Shown here piece after piece: positions 34,041-46,171 of a DNA stretch of 64,000 nt. This DNA is from Chrysaora quinquecirrha. Its lineage: Eukaryota > Cnidaria > Scyphozoa > Semaeostomeae > Pelagiidae. The stretch is from contig JACTAT010000291.1 of NCBI GenBank assembly GCA_014526335.1, forward strand, positions 464,404 to 528,403, in the 5' to 3' direction. The notes under the pieces are model-generated. The model saw nothing but the letters and a program-made list of their open reading frames with translations, searched no databases and was not told the origin of the DNA. Within the stretch, counting starts at the first letter, position 1, and the number at the start of each line of letters is the position of its first letter. Both the position numbers and the translations under genes were made by a program.

Positions 34041-35100
34041 CTTTTTATGTCCGAAGGACATATTAAGAGGGTGTCATGGAACGCATGTACGCATAGAAAA
34101 TAGGTAGGCATATAGAAGCTTTTTGCGGCCAAAACGTAACAAAAGATAAACCACAAATAATAGGAAGTAAACTTTGAAGTCGCCGTAAGTGCTGTCGTTA
34201 GTGGGCATCATTAACAAAATGCAATTGCTTGCCAGAAACATCAATAAGTATCAATTGTCAGTGTAGCGTAGTGGAATAATGCGCTTGTTTCTTAGGCTAA
34301 GGGTTGTGAGTTCGATCCACGATGCAGGAACATTCTAACATCAAGATTTTCGAAACTAAAAATTTGGCACCATGATTTTCTCGCAAAAAAGCCGGCTCGG
34401 TTGAGCTTCGAAAAAAAGATTTGGCTACAATATTGCAAAATGTTGCTCGAATCTAATCTAATTTGATTTGATTTTTTATTTTGAAATATTTTCATACAAT
34501 TTTGATTGGGTTGTTATTGTCAGAAGTTTCTAGAAGTCTTCTTAGGTGTAAGATATTTTCGTGTGAAGAGAGGAGGAGATTGTGTTGCAGTAGAAATTGT
34601 TGCCAAGTTAAACAAAAGAATTTTCTTCAAAACAGTTTGTGGCTTCGAGAATCATCTGCAAATGAATGACTCAAAGTTGGCAATCAATTCTTCTAAGTGC
34701 TACTAATGATCGAATATAGTCATCTGCATAATATGCGAATTCTTATGATAGCTTTTGAAGGTTCTAGAATTTAATTCATCATTTAAAACGAAGATTACAG
34801 GTTTCGGTGCACTGAACGGATATATCTGTTACATACACAGTTTAACCCATGAGTTCGAATTTATTAGTACAGTATACGTAACTATAGATTTTCTATTTTC
34901 GATTCAAAGGTTTGGGATTCTTCCAGGAAAAGTTGGCCTGATCATCAATGTCATCATTCACATCATCATCATAATGGCTCATCATCTTCATCATCATCAC
35001 CATCACCAGTCATTGTCTTCAACATGATCATCATTGTTGAAGAAGATGATAATCATGTTGAAGACGATGATGATCATGTTGAAGACGGTGATCATCATGG
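34041..35100 (+). mobile_element. GTCC-hairpin family copy C (3'-truncated)
   Basis: Starts TTTTTATGTCCGAAGGACAT then ATTAAGAGGGTGTC, followed by the same body as arms A and B (CGTAACAAAAGATAAACCAC, tRNA-like segment at 34258-34328, GGTTTCGGTGCACTGAACGG). It ends in an ATC-rich stretch at ~35100 without the family 3' end. The 3' boundary abuts the sequence leading to the 71-bp array. Confidence 0.75.
34258..34328 (+). other. tRNA-like segment in copy C
   Basis: TAGCGTAGTGG at 34264 and GAGTTCGATCC at 34308, with CTTAG-G-CTAAG between them. Same arrangement as the other family copies. Confidence 0.5.
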
Positions 35101-35295
35101 CAGACCCTCGATGGCTCAGGCACGAATATGAAATACACACACATACCTATACACGCCCAAGCACACCCATATTCGTTCCATCTGCCTCTTATTGATAGTG
35201 AGGTGAGTAATGGAATGAAACAAAACGTAGAGGTCGGGGGGACATAATTTAGGTCGACGTGTGCAACACATAGTATACACAGGTATCTATAGCGA

Positions 35296-36735
35296 TTAAG
35301 GGAGATGAAATTCATGTGGATGATGTGGACATGTGGACCAGATACTTACACACACATAGAGAGATACAGGGAGATGAAATTCATGTGGACGTGTGGAACA
35401 GATATATACACACACATAGAGAGATACAGGGAGATGAAATTCATCTAAACGATGTGAACGTGTGGCCCAGATATATACACACACATAGAGAGATACAGGG
35501 AGATGAAATTCTTGTGGACGATGTGGACGTGTGGACCAGATATATATACACACATATAGAGAGATAGAGGGAGTCGAAATTCTTGTGGACGATGTGGACG
35601 TGTGGACCAGATATATACACACACATATAGAGAGATAGAGAGAGTCAAAATTCATGTGGACAATGTGGACGTGTGGACGATATATATACACACATATAGA
35701 GAGATACAGGGAGATGAAATTCTTGTGGACGATGTGGACGTGTGGACCAGATATATACACACACATAGAGAGATACAGGGAGATGAAATTCTTGTGGACG
35801 ATGTGGACGTGTGGACCAGATATATACACATATATAGAGAGATAGAGTGAGTCGAAATTCATGTGGACGATGTGGACGTGTGGACCAGACATATACACAC
35901 ACACATAGAGAGATACAGGGAGATGAAATTCTTGTGGACGATGTGGACGTGTGGACCAGACATATACACACACACATAGAGAGATACAGGGAGATGAAAT
36001 TCTTGTGGACGATGTGGACGTGTGGACCAGATATATACACATATATAGAGAGATAGAGTGAGTCGAAATTCTTGTGGGCGATGTGGACGTGTTGACGATA
36101 TATATATACACACATATAGAGAGATACAGGGAGATGAAATTCTTGTGGACGATGTGGACGTGTGGACCAGATATATACACACACATATAGACAGATAGAG
36201 GGAGTCGAAATTCATGTGGACGATGTGGACGTGTGGACCAGATATATACACACACATATAGACAGATAGAGGGAGTCGAAATTCATGTGGACGATGTGGA
36301 CGTGTGGACCAGATATATACACACACATATAGAGAGATAGAGGGAGTCGAAATTCATGTGGACGATGTGGACGTGTGGCCCAGATATATACACACACATA
36401 TAGAGAGATAGAGGGAGTCGAAATTCATGTGGACGATGTGGACGTGTGGACGAGGTATATACACACATATATAGAGAGATAGAGGGAGTCGAAATTCATG
36501 TGGACGATGTGGACGTGTGGACGAGGTATATAAACACATATATAGAGAGATAGAGGGAGTCGAAATTCATGTGGACGATGTGGACGTGTGGACCAGGTAT
36601 ATATACACACATATAGAGAGATAGAGGGAGTCGAAATTCATGTGGACGATGTGGAAGTGTGGACCAGATATATACACACATATATAGAGAGATAGAGGGA
36701 GTGGAAATTCATGTGGACGATGTGGGTGAGGTGGG
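35296..36735 (-). repeat. 71-bp satellite, left inverted arm (~20 units)
   Basis: Unit on the minus strand: CTGGTCCACACGTCCACATC, GTCCACAxGAATTTC, then (G)A(C/T)CTCCCT and TATATGTGTGTATATAT. Two variants alternate: A (ACATGAATTTCGACTCCC) and B (ACAAGAATTTCATCTCCC). The inner ~8 units (36190-36735) are all type A; the outer ones mix A and B. The period of 71 (not a multiple of 3) leaves every frame open, which creates spurious reading frames on both strands. Confidence 0.95.
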
Positions 36736-37095
36736 CCCAACCAAATCATCAGCTTAGTTTAGGCCTAAAGGACGCAATAAATGCAATTTTTGACCGTATG
36801 GTTTCCCTCCTGAGGCAAAGGTAAGCAATTAATTTGTAATGTAGCGGAATAATATGATTAGACGAAGAGCGCTCTTTTTCTGAGATCCAATCCAGGTGAG
36901 TAGCTTCGTTTCTCCCCTCCTGTGGGGATTAGTGAAAGTTTTATGTTTATACCTAAACTCAGCCTGTATGAACACCGCAAACGTTATGCAGGACTTGTGT
37001 CTTCAAGGAAAAACTTCTGAAAAGCTCAAGGGTGACAGTTTTTTGAGATGATTCCCACATAATCATTACACAATGCACTAAACCTTTTCAACTAA
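36736..37095. other. Spacer between satellite arm and TIR element: no gene
   Basis: No coding signal or repeat partner recognised. Confidence 0.4.
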
Positions 37096-37414
37096 GAGCC
37101 TCGTTTCCAAAATAATTGAAAATCGCCTCACAGAAACATTTCGACTTAAGATTCGAATTCAGCACCTTTGTTTTACTATTGAGGCAAATTTTTACGCCTC
37201 TAGTTCTTACAAGAGAGGTACTTCGGGGGGGTCCCAATACCGCAATACCGCGCAAAAAAATCGCCGAATCCCGAATACCGAACGAAAAAGTTGCAAAATA
37301 CCGCAAAATCCTGAAAAATAAAAATATCAGTATTGTTTATGAGATTATGACACAGACCATCAGTGTATAAGAACTTGAATCCATCTGAAACGCACTTGTC
37401 CCATTTCTCCTGTC

Positions 37415-37505
37415 ACGGCCAGGATCGAGGTCTCGATTAGTTAACTTACTACTGAGATCCTAGCGACTGGCGCTAAAACATCAATTCACCTTCACCTTCA
37501 TCTTT
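37415..37505 (+). mobile_element. SINE body without tRNA head
   Basis: GATCGAGGTCTCGATTAGTT, TACTACTGAGATCCTAGCGA and CTGGCGCTAAAACATC, with a CACCTTCACCTTCA tail, nearly identical to 16818-16900. Confidence 0.7.
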
Positions 37506-38054
37506 CGTGATTCCACAGACACAATTCCTTATTGGCTGTTCAGAGTTAGAATAAAATTCGGTTCAAACCGAATCATGTTCCCATTGTATCCACCGGCAAC
37601 GCTTCATAGAGGTAGCCCAGTTGCTAAAAAGTGACGCTCATTCTTGCATTTTGGAAGTAATTCTTATTCAATTAGCTTGGGGATCGCAAACGTAAACAAC
37701 ACTGCCAAATTCAAGGACTAGTGACATTTTCTTCCTGGCCTTTTTTTATCAAAAAAGAACAACTTCGAGTCCAAAAAGTATCGCATGCGCGACAAAGCTT
37801 TTCCCACAATTGCCTGAATAACTTGAAGAAGTTCTGTGAGTATAAAGACGGCGTCTTTACATAATTGATTCAGTGTGTGAGTCGAAAGCTGGCGGGATAT
37901 CCAAGTGTAAGCAAATGGTCTGGGGCCGGATAGTCCCTCCCCTGGCTGGCCGAAGATTCACGGGAGAATAGCGATTTCCTGTAATGGGAACCACCATAAG
38001 ATGCGGCGCTTCAGCCACATTGCCTCGGCATTGTGGATGCAAGTGGGGAGCATT

Positions 38055-38377
38055 CAGAGGCGTAGTAGGGTATTGAAAAGTGAGGGGGCACATGAAAAAG
38101 AGGCAATATTGAGAGCAAGTACGCCGAAGGCGCACCTTCTTAGAGGAGTCCGGGGGCATGCACCCCCGGAAAATTTTGAATATAGAAGCAGCTACTTTGG
38201 CTCTTGTAGCCTCTTTCGGACTAATTATATAAACATATTTCCAAGGCAGTTGATGGTCCTACTTAGCCTTTCAAGGTGTAAGGAAGGGGCACTTCAGATA
38301 TAAAAGGGGCAGGCATAAGATTTGGCAGAAAAGTGGGAGGGCACGTGCCCCCTGGCCCCCCGGCTCCTACGCCACTG
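38055..38377. mobile_element. hAT-type MITE, copy 1
   Basis: Ends CAGAGGCGTAG and CTACGCCACTG are imperfect inverted repeats. They are flanked by a perfect 8-bp duplication GGAGCATT (38047-38054 and 38378-38385), the hAT signature. 323 bp, no transposase. A second copy lies at 46172-46503. Confidence 0.9.
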
Positions 38378-38599
38378 GGAGCATTCATCTCCAGCACTGA
38401 GCAATGTTTTTGCTTTTCACGCCATTTTGATTTACTACAAATAGACTCAATACATGCACGAAATGCATGACAGCAACTGCAACAACAGTGCCGCAAACAA
38501 ACAAATTTACAAAATTCCAATTTGTGCAAGAATTTAATGCTGCAACGCAGGCCCTTCGCGCAGCTCCGCAGCAACAAGGTACACTGATGCTACAGCTGG

Positions 38600-38850
38600 C
38601 GGTAAATGCGCCGACGGCGTACAGGACCCGGACCCCGACCTCAGAGATGTTCCTAATAAGGGGGTCTGGGAGCATGCTCCCGTAGAAAATTTTTCAAAAT
38701 ACAACCTCGAGATTGGCCCAGATTGGCTTTTCTTGGCAGTTTTCTTTTGAGAGGAGATTGTACTAGGGGGCAGCTTTATGAAACTAGGTGGGCAATGATA
38801 GGGGCTAGGGGGAATTTGCCCCTCTAGCTTCCTAGTTACTAGAGGCCTTG
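38600..38850. repeat. Diverged MITE-like sequence
   Basis: GGGGGTCTGGGAGCATGCTC and the following GTAGAAAATTTTT resemble the interior of the hAT MITE (GGGGGCATGC, GGAAAATTTTGAA), suggesting an older relative. No ends were identified. Confidence 0.35.
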
Positions 38851-38884
38851 CTGTCTGCATATGTGTAACTTGTACAGAAAATTG

Positions 38885-39125
38885 TTAAGTCGTGCAATCA
38901 AAATGTAAAATTGCGTAACAACATTGCAAAGTCGTGCAATCAAATGTAAAGTTGTGCAACCAAATATAGCGTTGTGCCATTAACACGTGAAATCGCGCAA
39001 CAAATTGCAAAGTCGTGCAATCAAAATGTAAAATCACGCAGCAAAATTGCAAAGTCGTGCAACCAAAATGAAAGTCGTGCAAAAAATATGCTATGTCATG
39101 CAGTAAAAACATAGAATCGTGCAGA
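38885..39125 (+). repeat. Short minisatellite, GTCGTGCAA/TAAAATCG units
   Basis: Repeated AAAGTCGTGCAATCAAAATG and AAATCGCGCAACAAA, about 18-20 bp per half unit, ~12 half units, imperfect. Lies inside FB3. Confidence 0.75.
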
Positions 39126-39799
39126 AAAATTTCACAAATTTCTGTCAAAAAATCATTTTCTGGCCGGTTTGGTGCGCCGAAACAATGGTTGAATTCACAA
39201 TTCAATACATAAACCTATATCGTCATTTCGACTTCTTTTCATGTAGCTATTGGTCTCTGGTAAATTTAAGTTTCCCTTCAGCTACTGTATGGCTTTTTAA
39301 CTGTTTCTTTAAACGTTCGTAAAATGCTAAATACCGCACTGTAAAAGTTCAATACCGCAACACCGCAAGGATTTTCCGTCAATACCGCAATACCGCGCAT
39401 ATTTTACCCACGATACCGCAGTACCGCAAACCCCGAAGTACCCCTCTTACAATGTTGATTTTATAGCAATTAAAATTTTGAACATTTGTAAGGGATTTGA
39501 CGGTGAAAAATGATCGAGGGTGCTAAGTTTCACCCCGAGCCATTTTTCACGGTCAATCCTTTTATAAATTTTCGTACTTTTAATAACTTTAAAATCGACA
39601 TCGTAGGGACTAGACGTAAAAAATTCACTCAACACTAAAATTAAGGTGCTGAATCTGATTCTGGGTTCAAAATTTTCGTAGAAACAAATTTTCGTAAATT
39701 TTGAAAACGAGGCTCTTAATTGAAAAGGTGTCTATGATGCCGAATTTCTAAATTGTAATAGTTTCTTAATGTTTTTTTCATTTCTTGTTTCATAGTGAT

Positions 39800-39990
39800 A
39801 AGTATGTTCAAAATCTTAAAATAAAGGTTGATTTAAAAGGTATCCCATTACACTTTCATATAAAGTTTAGTGCACGAGTGTTGCACTTGGATACAATGTT
39901 TAAGCAAATAAAGTATACAGTACACAGATTATTTTATAAGCAACTTCGCTCAGCCCTAGTTCTAAAAGTTGCTTATTTTTAAACATTTTA
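39800..39990 (+). repeat. Diverged single copy of the 190-bp satellite
   Basis: AAAATAAAGGTTGATTTAAA, then ATATAAAGTTTAGTGCACGA and GTGTTGCACTTGGATACAAT, is recognisably the 190-bp monomer but strongly diverged. It is not part of the homogenised array that starts ~180 bp downstream. Confidence 0.65.
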
Positions 39991-40164
39991 CTTTCACTCT
40001 TTAATAGCAAAAGTTGCTTAATAGTTGTTTAATTTTAACTGTATCTTTTTGGCCCTAAGCTAAGAATAGTATAAAGGCTAGAAAAACAGCAAAATCTAAC
40101 ATTGCACATAAAATATAAAACGACTGGAATTATTTCTCCCTGCTGATATTGTTACCATTTGAGG

Positions 40165-41744
40165 TTATTAAATAAACTAAAATGATTTGAAAAATTTTCA
40201 AATAAAGATTGATTTAAAAGTCATCCCTTACACCTGGATACAAAGTTTAGCTCAACGCGTTGCACCTAGATACAAAGTTAAGGCACACGGATACAGGAAT
40301 CAAACACTTCGATACTGTCAAATGGCCCATTAATAAAGTGCAAAACCCAGAAAATTTATTAAATAAACTAAAATGAGTCGAAAAATTTTCAAATAAAGAT
40401 TGATTTAAAAGTCATCCCTTACACCTGGATACAAAGTTTAGCTCAACGCGTTGCACCTAGATACAAAGTTAAGGCACACGGATACAGGAATGAAACACTT
40501 CGATACTGTCAAATGGCCCATTAAAGAGTGCAAAACCCAGAAAGTTTATTAAATAAACTAAAATGAGTCGAAAAATTTTCAAATAAAGATTGATTTAAAA
40601 GTCATCCTTACACCTGGATACAAAGTTTAGCTCAACGCGTTGCACCTAGATACAAAGTTAAGGCACACGGATACAGGAATCAAACACTTCGATACTGTCA
40701 AATGGCCCGTTAATAAAGTGCAAAACCCAGAAAGTTTATTAAATAAAATAAAATCAGTCGAAAAATTTTCAAATAAAGATTGATTTAAAAGTCATCCCTT
40801 ACACCTGGATACAAAGTTTAGCTCAACGCGTTGCACCTAGATACAAAGTTAAGGCACACGGATACAGGAATCAAACACTTTGATACTGTCAAATGGCCCA
40901 TTAATAAAGTGCAAAACCCAGAAAATTTATTAAATAAACTAAAATGAGTCGAAAAATTTTCAAATAAAGATTGATTTAAAAGTCATCCCTTACACCTGGA
41001 TACAAAGTTTAGCTCAACGCGTTGCACCTAGATACAAAGTTAAGGCACACGGATACAGGAATCAAACACTTCGATACTGTCAAATGGCCCATTAAAGAGT
41101 GCAAAACCCAGAAAGTTTATTAAATAAACTAAAATGAGTCGAAAAATTTTCAAATAAAGATTGATTTAAAAGTCATCCCTTACACCTGGATACAAAGTTT
41201 GGCTCAACACGTTGCACCTAGATACAAAGTTAAGGCACACAGATACAGGAATCAAACACTTCGATACTGTCAAATGGCCCATTAAAGAGTGCAAAACCCA
41301 GAAAGTTTATTAAATAAAATAAAATGAGTCGAAAAATTTTCAAATAAAGATTGATTTAAAAGTCATCCCTTACACCTGGATACAAAGTTTGGCTCAACGC
41401 GTTGCACCTAGATACAAAGTTAAGGCACACGGATACAGGAATCAAACACTTCGATACTGTCAAATGGCCCATAAAAGAGTGCAAAACCCAGAAAGTTTAT
41501 TAAATAAAATAAAATGAGTCGAAAAATTTTCAAATAAAGATTGATTTAAAAGTCATCCCTTACACCTGGATACAAAGTTTAGCTCAACGCGTTGCACCTA
41601 GATACAAAGTTAAGGCACACGGATACAGGAATCAAACACTTCGATACTGTCAAATGGCTCGTTAATAAAGTGCAAAACCCAGAAAATTTATTAAATAAAC
41701 TAAAATGAGTCGAAAAATTTTCAAATAAAGATTGATTTAAAAGT
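40165..41744 (+). repeat. ~190-bp satellite array, ~8 units
   Basis: Unit: GTCGAAAAATTTTCAAATAA, AGATTGATTTAAAAGTCATC, CCTTACACCTGGATACAAAG, TTTAGCTCAACGCGTTGCAC, CTAGATACAAAGTTAAGGCA, CACGGATACAGGAATCAAAC, ACTTCGATACTGTCAAATGG and TGCAAAACCCAGAAA. Units are >95% alike by eye with a few 1-3 bp indels. The last unit stops after GATTGATTTAAAAG and abuts the 71-bp array. Confidence 0.93.
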
Positions 41745-41761
41745 TTTTTGACTCATTTTAG

Positions 41762-44700
41762 TCCACACGCCCACATCGCCCACATGAATTTCGACTCCCT
41801 CTATCTCTCTATATATGTGTGTATATATCTGGTCCACACGTCCACATCGTCCACATGAATTTCGACTCACTCTATCTCCCTATATATGTGTGTATATATC
41901 TGGTCCACACGTCCACATCGTCCACATGAATTTCGACTCACTCTATCTCCCTATATATGTGTGTATATATCTGGTCCACACGTCCACATCGTCCACATGA
42001 ATTTCGACTCCCTCTATCTGTCTATATATGTGTTTATATATCTGGTCCACACGTCCACATCGTCCACATGAATTTCGACTCTCTCTATCTCTCTATATGT
42101 GTGTGTATATACCTCGTCCACACGTCCACATCGTCCACATGAATTTCGACTCCCTCTATCATTCTATATATGTATGTATATACCTCGTCCACACGTCCAC
42201 ATCGTCCACATGAATTTCGACTCCCTCTATCACTCTATATATGTGTGTATATACCTGGTCCACACGTCCACATCGTCCACATGAATTTCGACTCCCTCTA
42301 TCTCTCTATATGTGTGTGTATATATCTGATATCTGGTCCACACGTCCACATCGTCCACATGAATTTCGACTCCCTCTATCTGTCTATATGTGTGTGTATA
42401 TATCTGGTCCACACGTCCACATCGTCCACAAGAATTTCAACTCCCTGTGTCCCTCTATATGTGTGTATATATATATCTTCCACACGTCCACATCGTCCAC
42501 AAGAATTTCATCTCCCTGTATCTCTCTATGTGTGTGTATATGTCTGGTCCACACGTCCACATCGTCCACAAGAATTTCATCTCCCTGTATCTCTCTATGT
42601 GTGTGTATATGTCTGGTCCACACGTCCACATCGTCCACAAGAATTTCGACTCCCGCTATCTCTCTATATATGTGTATATATCTGGTCCACACGTCCACAT
42701 CGTCCACAAGAATTTCATCTCCCTGTATCCCTCTATATGTGTGTATATATATATCGTCCACACGTCCACATCGTCCACAAGAATTTCATCTCCCTGTATC
42801 TCTCTATGTGTGTGTATATGTCTGGTCCACACGTCCACATCGTCCACATGAATTTCGACTCCCTCTATCTCTCTATATATGTGTATATATCTGGTCCACA
42901 CGTCCACATCGTCCACAAGAATTTCATCTCCCTGTATCTCTCTATGTGTGTGTATATATCTGGTCCACACGTTCACATCGTCCACATGAATTTCGACTCC
43001 CTCTATCTCTCTATATGTGTGTATATATACCTGGTCCACACGTATACATCGTCCACAAGAATTTCATCTCCCTGTATCTCTCTATGTGTGTGTATATGTC
43101 TGGTCCACACGTCCACATCGTCCACATGAATTTTGACTCCCTCTATTTCTCTATATGTGTGTATATATATCTGGTCCACACGTCCACATCGTCCACAAGA
43201 GTTTCATCTCCCTGTATCTCTCTATGTGTGTGTATATGTCTGGTCCACACGTCCACATCGTCCACATGAATTTCGACTCCCTCTATCTCTCTATATATGT
43301 GTATATATCTGGTCCAAACGTCCACATCGTCCACAAGAATTTCATCTCCCTGTATCTCTCTATGTGTGTGTATATATCTGGTCCACACGTCCACATCGTC
43401 CACATGAATTTCGACTCCCTCTATCTGTCTATATGTGTGTGTATATATCTGGTCCACACGTCCACATCGTCCACAAGAATTTCATCTCCCTGTATCCCTC
43501 TATATGTGTGTATATATATATCGTCCAAACGTCCACATCGTCCACAAGAATTTCATCTCCCTGTATCTCTCTATGTGTGTGTATATGTCTGGTCCACACG
43601 TCCACATCGTCCACAAGAATTTCGACTCCCGCTATCTCTCTATATATGTGTATATATCTGGTCCACACGTCCACATCGTCCACAAGAATTTCATCTCCCT
43701 GTATCCCTCTATATGTGTGTATATATATATCGTCCACACGTCCACATCGTCCACAAGAATTTCATCTCCTTGTATCTCTCTATGTGTGTGTATATGTCTG
43801 GTCCACACGTCCACATCGTCCACATGAATTTCGACTCCCTCTATCTCTCTATATATGTGTATATATCTGGTCCACACGTCCACATCGTCCACAAGAATTT
43901 CATCTCCCTGTATCTCTCTATGTGTGTGTATATATCTGGTCCACACGTCCACATCGTCCACATGAATTTCGACTCCCTCTATCTCTCTATATATGTGTAT
44001 ATATCTGGTCCACACGTCCACATCGTCCACAAGAATTTCATCTCCCTGTATCTCTCTATGTGTGTGTATATATCTGGTCCACACGTCCACATCGTCCACA
44101 TGAATTTCGACTCCCTCTATCTCTCTATATGTGTGTATATATACCTGGTCCACACGTACACATCGTCCACAAGAATTTCATCTCCCTGTATCTCTCTATG
44201 TGTGTGTATATGTCTGGTCCACACGTCCACATCGTCCACATGAATTTTGACTCCCTCTATCTCTCTATATGTGTGTATATATATCTGGTCCACACGTCCA
44301 CATCGTCCACAAGAATTTCATCTCCCTGTATCTCTCTATATGTGTGTATATATATATCGTCCACACGTCCACATCGTCCACAAGAATTTCATCTCCCTGT
44401 ATCTCTCTATGTGTGTGTATATGTCTGGTCCACACGTCCATATCGTCCACAAGAATTTCGACTCCCTCTATCTCTCTATATATGTGTATATATCTGGTCC
44501 ACACGTCCACATCTTCCACAAGAATTTCATCTCCCTGTATCTCTCTATGTGTGTGTATATATCTGGTCCACACGTCCACATCGTCCACATGAATTTCGAC
44601 TCCCTGTATCTCTCTATGTGTGTGTATATGTCTGGTCCACACGTCCACATCGTCCACAAGAATTTCATCTCCCTGTATCTCTCTATGTGTGTGTGTATAT

Positions 44701-45726
44701 GTCTGGTCCACACGTCCACATCGTCCACAAGAATTTCATCTCCCTGTATCTCTCTATGTGTGTGTATATGTCTGGTCCACATGTCCACATCGTCCACAAG
44801 AATTTCATCTCCCTGTATCTCTCTATGTGTGTGTATATGTCTGGTCCACACGTCCACATCGTCCACATGAATTTCGACTCCCTCTATCTCTCTATATATG
44901 TGTATATATCTGGTCCACACGTCCACATTGTCCACAAGAATTTCATCTCCCTGTATCTCTCTATGTGTGTGTATATATCTGGTCCACACGTCCACATCGT
45001 CCACATGAATTTCGACTCCCTCTATCTCTCTATATGTGTGTATATATACCTGGTCCACACGTACACATCGTCCACAAGAATTTCATCTCCCTGTATCTCT
45101 CTATGTGTGTGTATATGTCTGGTCCACACGTCCACATCGTCCACATGAATTTCGACTCCCTCTATCTCTCTATATGTGTGTATATATATCTGGTCCACAC
45201 GTCCACATCGTCCACAAGAATTTCATCTCCCTGTATCTCTCTATATGTGTGTATATATATCGTCCACACGTCCACATCGTCCACAAGAATTTCATCTCCC
45301 TGTATCTCTCTATGTGTGTGTATATGTCTGGTCCACACGTCCACATCGTCCACAAGAATTTCGACTCCCTCTATCTCTCTATATATGTGTATATATCTGG
45401 TCCACACGTCCACATCGTCCACAAGAATTTCATCTCCCTGTATCTCTCTACGTGTGTGTATATATCTGGTCCACACGTCCACATCGTCCACATGAATTTC
45501 GACTCCCTGTATCTCTCTATGTGTGTGTATATGTCTGGTCCACACGTCCACATCGTCCACAAGAATTTCATCTCCCTGTATCTCTCTATGTGTGTGTGTA
45601 TATGTCTGGTCCACACGTCCACATCGTCCACAAGAATTTCATCTCCCTGTATCTCTCTATGTGTGTGTATATGTCTGGTCCACATGTCCACATCGTCCAC
45701 AAGAATTTCATCTCCCTGTATCTCTC
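41762..45726 (+). repeat. 71-bp satellite, right inverted arm (~56 units)
   Basis: Same monomer as 35296-36735, opposite orientation. The first ~9 units (41762-42410) are type A; beyond that A and B mix. Larger blocks are duplicated: about 44240-44760 recurs at about 45150-45700. All three frames of both strands are open for long distances, up to ~670 codons (43133-45148), purely because 71 is not a multiple of 3 and the unit lacks stops in all frames. These are not genes. Confidence 0.95.
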
Positions 45727-46169
45727 GGGGCCTATTATAGGGGTCCAGAAGCCGCGAAACCGCAAAAAATTTAGCTTAAAGCCGCAATCCGCGATGAAAT
45801 TAATCGCCAAGCCGCGGCCGCTATTGTTTAGCCTTCCACTCCTCCTCATTAACATCAGCTTGTCAATCGACATTAATCCGGTTACTTAGTTACTTCCCTG
45901 GTTACTGTACGCAACCATTACATTTTCTAGCGGCACAGAGCCCTTTTCAGCCCGTCTGTTCTGAAATTCAGAATATAGCCGCTGGCCGTTTATTCGATAA
46001 AAAGCCGCAGCCGCATTCACAAAGCCGTAAACCGAGGCCAAAACACAGCGAAAGACGCAAGCCGCAACTTTTTCTGAGGCCGCAAACCGTAGCAAAATCA
46101 TTGCCAAATCCGTAAACCGCACGAAAAAAGGGGTCGAAGCCGCGAAGCCGCAAACCTATAATAGGCCCC
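45727..46169. mobile_element. Foldback element FB4 with AAGCCGC minisatellite
   Basis: The left end GGGGCCTATTATAGG is inverted at the right end (CCTATAATAGGCCCC, to 46169). Both arms continue as GCCGCGAAACCGCAAA-type repeats. It sits exactly between the end of the 71-bp array and hAT MITE copy 2. No clear target duplication. Confidence 0.75.
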
Positions 46170-46171
46170 CT

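Larger units (their letters stand above)
37214..39444. mobile_element. Foldback element FB3 with ATACCGCA minisatellite arms
   Basis: The left end AGAGGTACTTCGGGG is inverted at the right end (CCCCGAAGTACCCC to 39444). Subterminal arms are CAATACCGCAATACCGC-type repeats at both ends (37230-37310 and 39345-39430). Flanks TCTTACAAG (37205-37213) and TCTTACAAT (39445-39453) form a 9-bp target duplication with one mismatch. The interior holds a hAT MITE, a SINE body and a short minisatellite. No transposase seen. Confidence 0.8.
37096..39733. mobile_element. TIR element split by a foldback insertion
   Basis: ACCTTTTCAACTAAGAGCCT at 37096 is inverted at 39709-39733. Subterminal TTCAGCACCTTTGTTTTACT (37158) is inverted near 39650 (AAATTAAGGTGCTGAATC). 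The outer element is only ~410 bp once the foldback element at 37214-39444 is removed. No coding capacity. Confidence 0.65.

Noticed and set aside
34258..34328. Functional tRNA gene
   Set aside because: Only A/B-box-like motifs and a T-arm are formed; acceptor and anticodon stems are poor. Better read as a tRNA-derived repeat.
43133..45148. A 671-codon open frame (longest in the window) and its many overlapping partners on both strands
   Set aside because: It consists only of the 71-bp satellite read in rotating phase; the same is open in other frames and on the other strand. No start context, domain or splice signal.
41762..45726. CRISPR-like array
   Set aside because: There are no unique spacers: the whole 71-bp unit repeats, and the genome is animal.
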